A stretch of DNA of 64,000 nucleotides from Lachnospiraceae oral taxon 107 str. F0167 (lineage in GTDB: Bacteria > Bacillota > Clostridia > Lachnospirales > Lachnospiraceae), in NCBI GenBank assembly GCA_000209465.1, contig GL890583.1, forward strand, positions 284,044 to 348,043. Direction: 5' to 3'. The position numbers were made by a program, and so were the translations under genes. Below are positions 44,324 to 55,310 of the stretch, in pieces. The notes below the pieces were generated by a model. That model was given only the letters and a program-made list of their open reading frames with translations. It was not told the DNA's origin and did not search any database. How positions within the stretch are numbered: position 1 is the first letter of the stretch; every line of letters begins with the position of its first letter.

Positions 44324-45841
44324 ATGGAAAAGAGCGAGATCAAATATTTTGCGGCTATTGATGTAGGTTCATTTGAACTTGAACTTGGAATTTATGAAAT
44401 AGCAAGTAAGTCGGGAATAAAAAGAGTTGATTATGTAAAGCATACTATAGCACTTGGAAGTGATACCTATAAATACGGTAAGATAAGCTATGAGATGATA
44501 GATGAGCTTTGCAATATTTTATCGGATTTTAGAAAGATAATGGATTCATACAAAGTAGAGGATTACAGAGCATATGCTACAAGTGCTATGAGAGAAGCAT
44601 CAAACAATATGCAGGTACTTGATCAAATAAAGGTAAAATCAGGAATAGATATAAATATAATATCAAATTCGGAGCAGAGGTTTATCAGCTATATGTCTAT
44701 TGATTCAAAGGGAGAACGCTTTGAAAAATATATAAAAAGCGGGACAGCTATTGCTGATGTGGGATTTGGCAGCATGCAGCTTACACTTTATGACAATGGC
44801 GCAATACAAAGTACACAAAATCTCTCACTTGGAGTACTAAGACTTAGAGAGATGGTGGATGAGATAGATAATATAACCGAAAAAAAGCATAATGTTTTAA
44901 CAGAACTTATAGATAATGATTTGAATACCTTTAAGAAAATATATTTAAAAAATAAAAAGGTAAAAACCATTATAGGAATCGGTGAGCCTTTAATGTATGT
45001 CTTTAAATATATGGATCATGATTCGAGCGATATGATAATTGATTATGAAAGATTCATTACATTATTTGATAAGATAAGGGATAAGAGTGTGGAGGAGATA
45101 GAAAATATACTTGGAGTCAGTAAAAATCATGCCAAAATGATATTACCAAGCATATTGATTTTCCAAAGAATTTTTGATTTATTTAATGCCAGAGAGATAT
45201 GGATGCCCGGAACTCTGCTGATAGACGGAATTGCGGCTGAATATGCAAAGAAAAGCGGAATTATAAATGCAGGACATAATTTTGAGGAGGATATTATAGC
45301 TTCTTCAAAAAATATTGCAAAAAGATACAGAGGAAACAGCAAACATTCCATAGTAGTGGAAAAAAATGCTCTGCTTATATTTGATGCCATAAAAGAAGTT
45401 AGCGGTCTAAAGGAAAGAGACAGATTGCTTGTACAAATAGCCGCCATTCTTCACAATATAGGCAAGTTTATAAATATGAAAAACAGTGCTATGGCAACTT
45501 ATAATATTATTTCATCGGGAGAGATTATAGGTATATCTCATGATGAGAGAATGCTGGTGGCTGAGATATCAAATATAGGCACCGAGGAAAATATTTATAA
45601 TAAAAGAGATATAAGGCTGGCAAAGCTAAGTGCAATACTGCAAATGGCAAATGCACTTGACAAATCCCATAAGCAAAAGATGAAAAACTTTTCAATAAAT
45701 CTTAGCGATAATAAACTTTTACTTGAGATAAATCATATGGGAGATTTAAGCCTTGAAATACTAAGTTTTAATTCTCATAAGGATTTTTTTAGAGAAATTT
45801 TCGGAATAGAATTTATACTGAAACAAGTTAGGACTTTTTAA
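44324..45841 (+). CDS. ppx: Ppx/GppA-family phosphatase (exopolyphosphatase-like)
   Basis: 505 residues. ASKHA ATPase-fold start: FAAIDVGSFELELGIYEI (in canonical Ppx AIDIGSNSxR). Second phosphate loop: TAIADVGFGSMQLTLYDNG, where the usual DIGGGSxE is altered. C-terminal HD-like domain with ILHNIGKFINMKNS. Removes terminal phosphates from polyP or pppGpp. Next to ppk1 it most likely acts on polyP. The degenerate loops (SFELE, GFGSMQ) raise the question of substrate. Confidence 0.86.
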   Translation: MEKSEIKYFAAIDVGSFELELGIYEIASKSGIKRVDYVKHTIALGSDTYKYGKISYEMIDELCNILSDFRKIMDSYKVEDYRAYATSAMREASNNMQVLDQIKVKSGIDINIISNSEQRFISYMSIDSKGERFEKYIKSGTAIADVGFGSMQLTLYDNGAIQSTQNLSLGVLRLREMVDEIDNITEKKHNVLTELIDNDLNTFKKIYLKNKKVKTIIGIGEPLMYVFKYMDHDSSDMIIDYERFITLFDKIRDKSVEEIENILGVSKNHAKMILPSILIFQRIFDLFNAREIWMPGTLLIDGIAAEYAKKSGIINAGHNFEEDIIASSKNIAKRYRGNSKHSIVVEKNALLIFDAIKEVSGLKERDRLLVQIAAILHNIGKFINMKNSAMATYNIISSGEIIGISHDERMLVAEISNIGTEENIYNKRDIRLAKLSAILQMANALDKSHKQKMKNFSINLSDNKLLLEINHMGDLSLEILSFNSHKDFFREIFGIEFILKQVRTF

Positions 45842-45858
45842 TAGAAAGGAGCAGTTTT

Positions 45859-48027
45859 ATGGAGAAGTTTGATAATGTGGAATATTTTACCAATAGAGAG
45901 CTGTCTTGGTTAAAGTTTAATATCAGAGTTTTAAATGAAGCAAAAGATGATGATGTAAAGCTTTTTGAAAGACTGAAATTTTTAAGTATTACATCATCAA
46001 ATCTGGATGAGTTTTTTATGGTAAGAATTGCTTCTTTAAAGGATATGGTGGAAGCCGACTATAAGAAAAAAGATATTTCCGGAATGAGTGCCGATAAACA
46101 GCTTAATGTTTTGGCAAAAGAAACCCATAATTTTGTTAAGAAGCAGTATGAGATTTATAATAGGTCACTTCTTCCTCTTTTAAAAAAAGAAAAATTGCAT
46201 ATTGTAAGTCATGAGGATGAACTTACAGTTTCAGAGAGTGATTTTATAAATGAGTATTTTTATGAGGTTGTTTATCCGGTGCTTACGCCCATGGCTGTGG
46301 ATGCATCCAGACCGTTCCCTCTTGTACGAAATAAAACATTAAATATTGCGGCATTGATAAGAAAGAGAAAAGATGAGACAGCAAAGAAGAAGAAAAAGGA
46401 TGTATATCTTGGCAATGTAGACGGCGATATGGATTTTGCCATGGTACAAGTGCCTTCAGTTCTTCCAAGAGTTGTGGAGATTCCTACAGAGTCTGATGAA
46501 AGAAAGCTTATTTATCTTGAGGATATTATTGAAAAAAATATTGATAAACTTTTCTTAAACTATGAGGTAATATCGGCTGCGACATTCAGAGTAATGAGAA
46601 ATGCCGAGTTTAAGCTGGATGAAGACGAGGCGCTTGATTTATTGGTGGAAATAAAGAAAAAGCTTAAAAAAAGACAGTGGGGAGAGGCTATAAGGCTTGA
46701 AGTGGAAGAGAGAACGGATCCAAGTCTTTTAGCATTTCTAAAAAATGAATTAAAAGTGGAAGAGGAGGATATATTCAGAATAAACGGTCCTCTGGATCTT
46801 ACTGTTTTGATGAAGATATATTCACTGGAAGGCTTTGAAAGATTAAAGGACAAAAAGCATATTCCTGTAAGCAATCCCAGATTTATAGATTGTGAAGATA
46901 TATTTGAGGAGATAAAAAAGAAGGATATTTTGCTCTCACATCCTTATGAAAGCTTTGATCCGGTGATAGATTTTGTGGCTAAGGCTGCAGCCGACAAGGA
47001 TGTACTGGCAATCAAGCAGACACTTTACAGAGTCAGCGGAAACTCACCTATAATCAAGGCACTTGCAAATGCGGCGGATAATGGAAAGCAGGTTACGGTT
47101 TTAGTAGAGCTTAAGGCAAGGTTTGATGAAGAGAATAATATAAACTGGGCAAAAATGCTTGAAAAGGCGGGCTGCCATGTTATTTACGGTCTGGTCGGAT
47201 TAAAAACACATTCAAAGATTACATTGGTTGTAAGGCGTGAAGAGGACGGTATAAGAAGATATGTACATCTTGGCACAGGAAATTATAATGATTCCACTGC
47301 AAAGCTTTATACGGACCTTGGTATGTTTACCGCAAGAGAGAGCTATGGTGAAGATGCCACAGCAGTCTTTAATATGCTAAGTGGGTATTCCGAACCGCCG
47401 TTTTGGAAGAGATTGGTTGTTGCACCGCTTTGGATGAAGGATATATTCTTAAAGAAGATAAATCAATGTGAGGAAGCGGCAAAGAGCGGAAAAGATGTAA
47501 GAATAATTGCCAAGATGAATTCGCTTTCCGATAAGGATATTATAGGGGCTTTATATTCCGCAAGCAGTGCAGGAGTAAAGATAGATTTGATTGTAAGAGG
47601 TATATGCTGTCTGAGAGTAGGCATAAAGGGTGTATCCGAAAATATTACTGTAAGATCAATTGTAGGAACATTTTTAGAGCATGCAAGAATATTTGATTTC
47701 AGGATAGATAATGATGAGGAGATTTTCCTTGGAAGTGCCGACTGGATGAACAGAAATCTGGAAAAGAGGGTGGAGATAGTCTTCCCGGTGGCAGATGAGG
47801 ATATAATAAAAAGTATTAAGCATTATCTGGATGTAGAACTTGAAGATAATGTAAAGGCTTCAATACTTTTACCCGATGACAGATATGAAAAGGTAAAACG
47901 AACAGGAAGTACAAAGAAGAACTCACAGTCTATTTTTATCAAGGAAGCAAATCAGATATATGAAAATGAATGTAAAATAAATAAATTGGATACCGGAAGA
48001 ACATTTGTACCTATGAAGAGTGAATAA
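45859..48027 (+). CDS. ppk1: Polyphosphate kinase 1
   Basis: 722 residues. N-terminal FTNRELSWLKFNIRVLNEA, then the PLD-like catalytic half with THSKITLVVRREEDG (autophosphorylated His), YVHLGTGNYND, TDLGMFT and EHARIFDF (second His). Reversibly makes long polyphosphate from ATP. Ends the run with ppx and the DUF815 ATPase. Ribosome binding site GAAAGGAG. A strong terminator follows. Confidence 0.96.
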   Translation: MEKFDNVEYFTNRELSWLKFNIRVLNEAKDDDVKLFERLKFLSITSSNLDEFFMVRIASLKDMVEADYKKKDISGMSADKQLNVLAKETHNFVKKQYEIYNRSLLPLLKKEKLHIVSHEDELTVSESDFINEYFYEVVYPVLTPMAVDASRPFPLVRNKTLNIAALIRKRKDETAKKKKKDVYLGNVDGDMDFAMVQVPSVLPRVVEIPTESDERKLIYLEDIIEKNIDKLFLNYEVISAATFRVMRNAEFKLDEDEALDLLVEIKKKLKKRQWGEAIRLEVEERTDPSLLAFLKNELKVEEEDIFRINGPLDLTVLMKIYSLEGFERLKDKKHIPVSNPRFIDCEDIFEEIKKKDILLSHPYESFDPVIDFVAKAAADKDVLAIKQTLYRVSGNSPIIKALANAADNGKQVTVLVELKARFDEENNINWAKMLEKAGCHVIYGLVGLKTHSKITLVVRREEDGIRRYVHLGTGNYNDSTAKLYTDLGMFTARESYGEDATAVFNMLSGYSEPPFWKRLVVAPLWMKDIFLKKINQCEEAAKSGKDVRIIAKMNSLSDKDIIGALYSASSAGVKIDLIVRGICCLRVGIKGVSENITVRSIVGTFLEHARIFDFRIDNDEEIFLGSADWMNRNLEKRVEIVFPVADEDIIKSIKHYLDVELEDNVKASILLPDDRYEKVKRTGSTKKNSQSIFIKEANQIYENECKINKLDTGRTFVPMKSE

Positions 48028-48031
48028 TAAA

Positions 48032-48056
48032 CAGCCACTGCAAAAAGCAGTGGCTG
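48032..48056. terminator. Bidirectional terminator between ppk1 and ilvC
   Basis: CAGCCACTGC, loop AAAAA, GCAGTGGCTG. 10-bp perfect stem between converging genes. Confidence 0.8.
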
Positions 48057-48073
48057 AAATTATATCTGAAAAA

Positions 48074-49093
<1,020 letters not shown>

Positions 49094-49148
49094 TTAAATA
49101 CCTCCTAAAAACATATATGATTAACCCTGTTTAGGTTGAACCGCTAAA

Positions 49149-49646
49149 TTAATTAAAAAGAACAACCTCCTCACTGCCTCTGGAAAGTGCGGTAAGTCCT
49201 GTTCTGGCTAATTCCAGTATCTCATAATCGGATAAAAGATTTGACAATGCTTCAAGTTTTGAATTATCGCCTGTAAGCATAACAGTCAGACAATCTCTTG
49301 CCACATCAACAATGGTGGCTCTAAAAATCTCACAAAGTGCTGTAATATCCTGTCTTTGTGAAGCATTTGCCTTTACCTTTATCATTATAATTTCACGGAA
49401 AACACTCTTGCCTTCCTCTAAAACTTTGATATCCTTTACATCCTCAAGTTTTCTAAGCTGTTTTACAATCTGGTCAAGTGTGTCCTCATCTCCTATGGAA
49501 ACAACCGTCATTCTGGAAAACTGCGGATCTGATGTTTGCCCCACAGTTAAAGAATCTATATTATAACCTCTTCTTGAGAACAGACCGGATACACGGCTTA
49601 ACACACCTACGGAATTGTCTACAATAAGTGAAAATACTCGTCTCAT
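49149..49646 (-). CDS. ilvN: Acetolactate synthase regulatory subunit
   Basis: 165 residues from the ATG at 49646 (GGGAGGT site), chosen over the upstream in-frame start at 49718. ACT domain: RVFSLIVDNSVGVLSRVSGL and YNIDSLTVG. C-terminal regulatory half ends with LARTGLTALSRG. Binds valine. The catalytic ilvB is not next to it, unlike most ilvBN operons. Confidence 0.93.
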   Translation of the reverse strand: MRRVFSLIVDNSVGVLSRVSGLFSRRGYNIDSLTVGQTSDPQFSRMTVVSIGDEDTLDQIVKQLRKLEDVKDIKVLEEGKSVFREIIMIKVKANASQRQDITALCEIFRATIVDVARDCLTVMLTGDNSKLEALSNLLSDYEILELARTGLTALSRGSEEVVLFN

Positions 49647-49806
49647 ATTACCTCCCAATATTAAAAGTAGTAGTATAAAAGTTTTGAAACAAAACGATAA
49701 AATCATATTGGTTTGCACTTTACTATAGCACCATTATGATAAATGTCAATTTATTAAATAATATAATACCTATAACTAAAAGTTATATCGTCAAAAAAAT
49801 AAGAAT

Positions 49807-50610
49807 TTATCTGTGATCTTCTCCAAAGTCGATATCGGCAAGATCATATCTTTGCGGTTCGTCATCATCATTTAATTCGTATGCATAAAGAATGGTTCTG
49901 GTATCATCACCCTCATAGGAGCAGGTGATAAAAGACCATATTTTATCAATACCACTTGCCGGAATATCTCTGTAAGTACATTTATTTGTCATTCTGTCAA
50001 TGTACTCATGGAAATAGTTCATATCATCAAAATATGTCTGCCTTCTTTCAGGAGCCGAGTCGGAATACAAGGCCGCAAAGGTTTTCAGCCTATAAGTCTT
50101 TTGCGGTGTATAAATATATATCATTCTATGCTCTTTGAAAAAATCTTCATCTTTAAACTTGGTGATATCGGTAAACATCTGTCCGTCTTTCATATGATGA
50201 CCGTAAATTATATTATTAAGTGTTGAGAAATCCGCATTGCTGTAACCGTCCATATATATGGAATAATAGGATTCCTTATGATTTATATCCCTGTGCAGAT
50301 AATAATCTATATCATATTCTTTCCATAAAACCGGATAGTCTATGACTGTACCGGGTACATATACCCAGGCGACAACATCGGGATTTGTTTCCTTAAGTGA
50401 AGTAAAATCTATTTTTCTTTTATAATTTTCATCTGCTTCATAGGCTTTTGTAGGAGCCTCTGTAGTGGTCTCAGGTTCTGTGGTGGTTTCTGTTACAGTT
50501 TCAATGATTGTTTCAACTTTTTTGTTCCTATTTATTATATTAAGGATAACAGCAATAGCTATAAGTACTATTATAAAAACCGAAACCGGTAAAAAAAATT
50601 TCTTGTTCAT
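49807..50610 (-). CDS. srtB: Class B sortase
   Basis: 267 residues from the ATG at 50610 (AGGAG site). N-terminal anchor FFLPVSVFIIVLIAIAVIL and a Thr/Glu-rich linker (ETTTEPETTTEAPTK). Catalytic His in NNIIYGHHMKDGQMF, Cys in WSFITCSYEGDDTR with Arg following. Sortase B attaches a small set of proteins, such as haem carriers or pilin, to the wall. No substrate with a sorting motif is in this window. Confidence 0.9.
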   Translation of the reverse strand: MNKKFFLPVSVFIIVLIAIAVILNIINRNKKVETIIETVTETTTEPETTTEAPTKAYEADENYKRKIDFTSLKETNPDVVAWVYVPGTVIDYPVLWKEYDIDYYLHRDINHKESYYSIYMDGYSNADFSTLNNIIYGHHMKDGQMFTDITKFKDEDFFKEHRMIYIYTPQKTYRLKTFAALYSDSAPERRQTYFDDMNYFHEYIDRMTNKCTYRDIPASGIDKIWSFITCSYEGDDTRTILYAYELNDDDEPQRYDLADIDFGEDHR

Positions 50611-50683
50611 ATATCTCCTAATAACTTTTAGGTAGAAGTATAGCATTTTTTTTTACTATTGTATATAAATCTTATGAATTAGA

Positions 50684-50712
50684 TTGATTTAAAAAATAAC
50701 CTCAACTATAAT
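50684..50712 (+). promoter_or_regulatory. Promoter of yfhO
   Basis: TTGATT (50684-50689), TATAAT (50707-50712), 17-bp spacer, 32 bp upstream of the yfhO ATG. Lies between the divergent sortase and yfhO genes. Confidence 0.7.
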
Positions 50713-50743
50713 TATATAATTAGTGAGAATTCGGAGGAAGAAA

Positions 50744-53494
50744 ATGGAAGATTTAAATTTGAATCAAAATGAAGAAACAATACTTGGTAAAAAGGCTATA
50801 TTCGTTTTATCCTTTGCAATACCTGTATTTATAATGATATTAATATTTGTACAAAGAGGAATATTTCCATTTGGGGATGAGAGTTTTTTAAGAACTGATA
50901 TGTATCATCAGTATGCTCCGTTTTTTTCAGAGTTTAGATATAAATTGAGCAGTGGAGGCTCACTATTATACAGCTGGAACTTAGGAATGGGAATAAATTT
51001 CTCGGCATTATATGCATACTATCTGGCAAGCCCTCTAAACTGGTTTATTATTTTTTGCCCTCAAGCCTATGTTATAGAATTTATGACATATATGATTGTA
51101 GTAAAGATAGGATTGTCCGGACTCAGTTTTACATACTATTTATCAAAAAAAGGAAATGAAAAAACAGGTATAATCTTTTTTGGAATATTTTATGCATTAT
51201 CGGGATATATAGCAGCATATAGCTGGAATATTATGTGGCTTGACTGTATTATACTCTTTCCTATAGTATGCCTCGGTATTGAAAAGTTGGTGAAAACCGG
51301 AAGCGGATTTTTGTATGCTTTCAGTCTTGGAATTTGCATATTGTCAAATTATTATATTTCAATAATGATTTGTATTTTTATGGTAATATACTTTTTCGCA
51401 TTACAGCTTATGGAAAGAAAGAATAAATTAAATCAGTTTATACTTTCCTTACTTAGATTTGCCCTGTACTCATTGCTTGCCGGAGGGTTAAGCGCATTGG
51501 TTTTATTACCTGAAATATATGCACTTAAACATACGGCATCCGGAAATTTTAATTTTCCATCCACATTTAACTCTTATTTTTCAATATTTGATATGATTGC
51601 CAGACATATGGGCAATGTGAAGGTAGAAATAGAACTTGATCACTGGCCTAATATCTTTTGTGGTGTAGGGGTATTTTTATTATTTATACTGTATGTATTA
51701 AATAAAAAGATTTCAAATAAAGAAAAGGCTATTTATATATCACTTATAGTATTTTTCCTTGCGGGCTTTTCAATCAATATATTAAATTATGTTTGGCATG
51801 GGCTTCATTATCCGAACTCATTGCCTGCAAGACAGAGTTTTATATATATTTTTTTGATACTATATATGTCTGCGAGAGCTTATGAAAATTTCAGAGCAAA
51901 TACTGCAAGAGACCTTGGAACAGCTTTTGCCCTTACCATGATGTATATTTTACTGGCTCAAAAAATAGTAACCAATGAAGATTTTCATTTTGCAGTCTTT
52001 TATGCGGCAATGATTTTTATTTCCATATATGCTTTAATCATATATATGTATTTGAAAAACAGATTTTCAAGTACAAACTTATTTCTTATTGCACTGGCAA
52101 TTGTGGTAATAGAGTCAAGTATAAATATGTCCTTAACAAGTGTTACTACAATAAACAGGACAACATATACACTTGATAATAATGATGTAAGAGCATTGAT
52201 TAAAAATTTACCGATGGATGATTTTTATCGTATCGACAAGGTAACCAGAAAAACAAAAGATGACGGTGCATGGATGAATTTTAAATCGGTTTCATTATTT
52301 TCATCAACGGCAGATGCATCCCTTAGTGATTTATTTGAAAAACTCGGAAATGAGGCATCTACAAATGCCTATTCGATTACAGGAGAGACTCCTCTGCTTG
52401 ATATGTTATTTGCGGTAAAATATGCAATATATAGTGAGGAGAGTCATAATCCCAATATTACATTGTTAGATGTATCCGGAAACAGTTATCTATATGAAAA
52501 TCCATACACTCTGCCACTTGGATATATGGTGGATGAGAGATTTAGCGATGAATGGAATTTAAATCTTGGAGATCCCATAGATGTTCAAAATGATTTGGCT
52601 GCCGTATACGGATTGCCTGATATATTTGAGCAAATTGAAACAATAAATAATACCACCGCTATAAATTTTGAGACTGATAAAGATGGTGAATATTATGCAT
52701 ATGTAACCAATCCAAGTGTTGATGAGGTGGAGTTTAACTTTGATGACGAGAAAATAAAAAAGCCTTTTAAGAATTTGAAGAGACATTATATACTGGAACT
52801 TGGCACTCTGGAAGGAGGAAAGAGCGGGCGTATCGTAAATAATGATGACAGTGAAGATTCAATAGATGCAAGGGTATACAGAGTGAATTTTGACTCATTG
52901 AAAAAACTTTATTATATACTTAATAAAAACCCTCTTGTTTTGAGCAAAATATCAGATACAAAGCTGGTTGGAAAAGTGCATACGGTTGAAGGCACTACAT
53001 TATTTACTTCTATTCCATATGATGAGGGATGGAGCGTATATGTGGATGGACAAAAGACCGAAAAAATAAAACTTATGGATGCATTTATCGGATTGGAACT
53101 TGAAAAGGGGCAACATGAAATAAAGTTTGTATACCGAAGTATGGGTATTATACAGGGAGCCATAATAAGTGTCATATCATTGGCAATATTACTGCTTATA
53201 TTCCTTATAAGAAAGTTTATACTAAACGGCAGCCTGAAAATAGAAAATATATTGGAAAAGTTTGGAAAAAAAGAAAAGCTTTATGATTCTGACGAGTTTG
53301 AAGAAATAGATATCGATGATGTGGAATTTGATGAACTTGATATGGAAGAAATAGACTTGGATAATGTTCCGGCTACATACTATGATAAATTAAAGAATGA
53401 AGTCGAATTAAAATCCGGGAAAGAAGAATTAGATATTAATAAACAAAACGAAGATATTGATTCTGATTTTAAAGATTTTTATGATGAATTTTAA
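50744..53494 (+). CDS. yfhO: YfhO-family polytopic membrane protein with an acidic tail
   Basis: 916 residues from the ATG at 50744 (CGGAGGAAG site). Opening helix AIFVLSFAIPVFIMILIFV, then GDESFLRTDMYHQYAPFF, typical of YfhO, and ~12 helices in the first half. A large extracellular part follows and a final helix (AIISVISLAILLLIFLI). The C-terminal ~90 residues are strongly acidic (SDEFEEIDIDDVEFDELD) and unusual. The family is linked to sugar addition to lipoteichoic acid or envelope polymers. Confidence 0.87.
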   Translation: MEDLNLNQNEETILGKKAIFVLSFAIPVFIMILIFVQRGIFPFGDESFLRTDMYHQYAPFFSEFRYKLSSGGSLLYSWNLGMGINFSALYAYYLASPLNWFIIFCPQAYVIEFMTYMIVVKIGLSGLSFTYYLSKKGNEKTGIIFFGIFYALSGYIAAYSWNIMWLDCIILFPIVCLGIEKLVKTGSGFLYAFSLGICILSNYYISIMICIFMVIYFFALQLMERKNKLNQFILSLLRFALYSLLAGGLSALVLLPEIYALKHTASGNFNFPSTFNSYFSIFDMIARHMGNVKVEIELDHWPNIFCGVGVFLLFILYVLNKKISNKEKAIYISLIVFFLAGFSINILNYVWHGLHYPNSLPARQSFIYIFLILYMSARAYENFRANTARDLGTAFALTMMYILLAQKIVTNEDFHFAVFYAAMIFISIYALIIYMYLKNRFSSTNLFLIALAIVVIESSINMSLTSVTTINRTTYTLDNNDVRALIKNLPMDDFYRIDKVTRKTKDDGAWMNFKSVSLFSSTADASLSDLFEKLGNEASTNAYSITGETPLLDMLFAVKYAIYSEESHNPNITLLDVSGNSYLYENPYTLPLGYMVDERFSDEWNLNLGDPIDVQNDLAAVYGLPDIFEQIETINNTTAINFETDKDGEYYAYVTNPSVDEVEFNFDDEKIKKPFKNLKRHYILELGTLEGGKSGRIVNNDDSEDSIDARVYRVNFDSLKKLYYILNKNPLVLSKISDTKLVGKVHTVEGTTLFTSIPYDEGWSVYVDGQKTEKIKLMDAFIGLELEKGQHEIKFVYRSMGIIQGAIISVISLAILLLIFLIRKFILNGSLKIENILEKFGKKEKLYDSDEFEEIDIDDVEFDELDMEEIDLDNVPATYYDKLKNEVELKSGKEELDINKQNEDIDSDFKDFYDEF

Positions 53495-53564
53495 GGAGTT
53501 TTAAGACTTTATGGAAAAGATTCCGATAACAGGATATAAAGCATATTAAGAAAATGGAGAATAT

Positions 53565-54968
53565 ATGAAACTTTGGGGTGGAAGATTTACTAAGGAAACA
53601 AATAAATTGGTTGAAAGTTTTAATGAGTCGCTTTCATTTGATCAAAGGTTTTATAAGCAGGATATCAGAGGCAGTATAGCCCATGTAAAAATGCTTTCAA
53701 AACAGAATATTCTGACAAATGAGGAGAGAGATATAATTATTGGCGGATTATTGTCAATAAAAGAGGATATTGATAATGGACTTTTGATTTTTGATGACGG
53801 TTCAGAAGATATACATTCGTTTGTAGAAGCACATCTGATTGAAAGAATAGGGGATATCGGTAAAAAACTTCACACCGGAAGAAGCAGAAACGACCAGGTG
53901 GCACTGGATATGAAGCTGTATGTAAGAGATGAGATTGATGAGTTGATGGAGCTGTTATATGAACTTCTTTGTGAAGCATTAAATATAATGGAAAAAAATA
54001 AGTCCACCTATATGCCCGGGTTTACACATCTTCAAAAGGCCCAGCCAACTACTTTGGCACATCATTTCGGTGCATATTTTGAAATGTTTTTAAGAGATTA
54101 TGACAGACTTGTTTCCACAAGGAAAAGGATGAACACCTCACCTCTTGGTGCAGGAGCCTTTGCAGGTACTACATACGAACTTGACAGAGAGTATGTGGCT
54201 GCATTACTTGACTTTGATATGGCTACAAGAAACAGCATGGATTCAGTCAGTGACAGAGATTATCTTTTGGAACTTTTATCAAATCTTTCGATACTTGCTA
54301 TGCATTTAAGCAGATTGTCTGAGGAGATTATTATCTGGAATACCGATGAATACAGATTTGTAGAGATGGATGATACATACTCAACAGGCTCATCCATAAT
54401 GCCGCAAAAGAAAAATCCGGATATTGCAGAGCTTATAAGAGGCAAAAGCGGAAGAGTATATGGAAATCTTATATCACTTCTTACAACAATGAAGGGCTTG
54501 CCTCTTGCATATAATAAGGATATGCAAGAGGATAAGGAGATGTCCTTTGATGCTATAGATACGCTAAAAAGCCTTATAAAGTTAATGAGCGGTATGCTCT
54601 CAACCATGAAATTCAACCATGAAAAGATGGCCGGCAGTGCAAGAGGAGGCTTTACAAATGCTACGGATGCGGCTGATTATCTGGTAAAAAAGAATGTAGC
54701 CTTTAGAGATGCACATGAAATAGTAGGGAGACTTGTACTGTATGGAATAGAGAATAAAAAGGCTTTGGATGATTTTACACTTGAGGAATTTAAAAATATT
54801 TCAGAGTATTTTGAAGAAGATATCTATGATGCCATTTCTTTAAAGACCTGTGTGGAAAAAAGAAATACCAAAGGGGCACCCGGACTTAATGCAATAAATG
54901 AGGAAATTAAAGAGTCAAAAAAGATTTTGAAGTTGCTTAATAAAAATAGAAAACAGGAAAATAAATGA
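53565..54968 (+). CDS. argH: Argininosuccinate lyase
   Basis: 467 residues. Signature GSSIMPQKKNPD and LHTGRSRNDQVALDMKLY, HLQKAQPTTLAHHF. Splits argininosuccinate to arginine and fumarate. argG is not adjacent. Overlaps the next gene by 4 bp. Confidence 0.96.
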   Translation: MKLWGGRFTKETNKLVESFNESLSFDQRFYKQDIRGSIAHVKMLSKQNILTNEERDIIIGGLLSIKEDIDNGLLIFDDGSEDIHSFVEAHLIERIGDIGKKLHTGRSRNDQVALDMKLYVRDEIDELMELLYELLCEALNIMEKNKSTYMPGFTHLQKAQPTTLAHHFGAYFEMFLRDYDRLVSTRKRMNTSPLGAGAFAGTTYELDREYVAALLDFDMATRNSMDSVSDRDYLLELLSNLSILAMHLSRLSEEIIIWNTDEYRFVEMDDTYSTGSSIMPQKKNPDIAELIRGKSGRVYGNLISLLTTMKGLPLAYNKDMQEDKEMSFDAIDTLKSLIKLMSGMLSTMKFNHEKMAGSARGGFTNATDAADYLVKKNVAFRDAHEIVGRLVLYGIENKKALDDFTLEEFKNISEYFEEDIYDAISLKTCVEKRNTKGAPGLNAINEEIKESKKILKLLNKNRKQENK

Positions 54969-55303
54969 AGTTAAAAAAGAATGATATATATTTGATAATT
55001 ATTGTACTTGTTTTGGGCATTGCCGCAAGTTTGTATATTTTTTTAAATAAAAAATCAAGCGGTAAGGCGGTTTTAAAATACGGTAATAATCAGAGTATGG
55101 ATATAGACTTGTCAAAAGACAGAAAAATTGATCTGGAGAGCAATGGAATAGAGATACATCTTGATATTAAAGACGGTGCTATTGCATTTATTCACAGTGA
55201 ATGTCCTGACCATATTTGTGAAAGATTCGGATATATAAAAAATATAGGGGAGTCTGCAATATGCCTGCCTGCACAAGCATCTGTCACAATCATAAGCGAA
55301 TAG
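54965..55303 (+). CDS. NusG domain II-containing protein
   Basis: 112 residues, N-terminal membrane helix (IYLIIIVLVLGIAASLYIFL), then a small extracytoplasmic beta domain ending CPDHICERFGYIKNIGESAICLP. This Cys-Asp-His-Cys-like end is typical of the family in Firmicutes, often by RNF complex or ApbE-like genes; neither is here. Function unknown. ATGA overlap with argH. Confidence 0.83.
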   Translation: MKLKKNDIYLIIIVLVLGIAASLYIFLNKKSSGKAVLKYGNNQSMDIDLSKDRKIDLESNGIEIHLDIKDGAIAFIHSECPDHICERFGYIKNIGESAICLPAQASVTIISE

Positions 55304-55310
55304 GAGAAAT

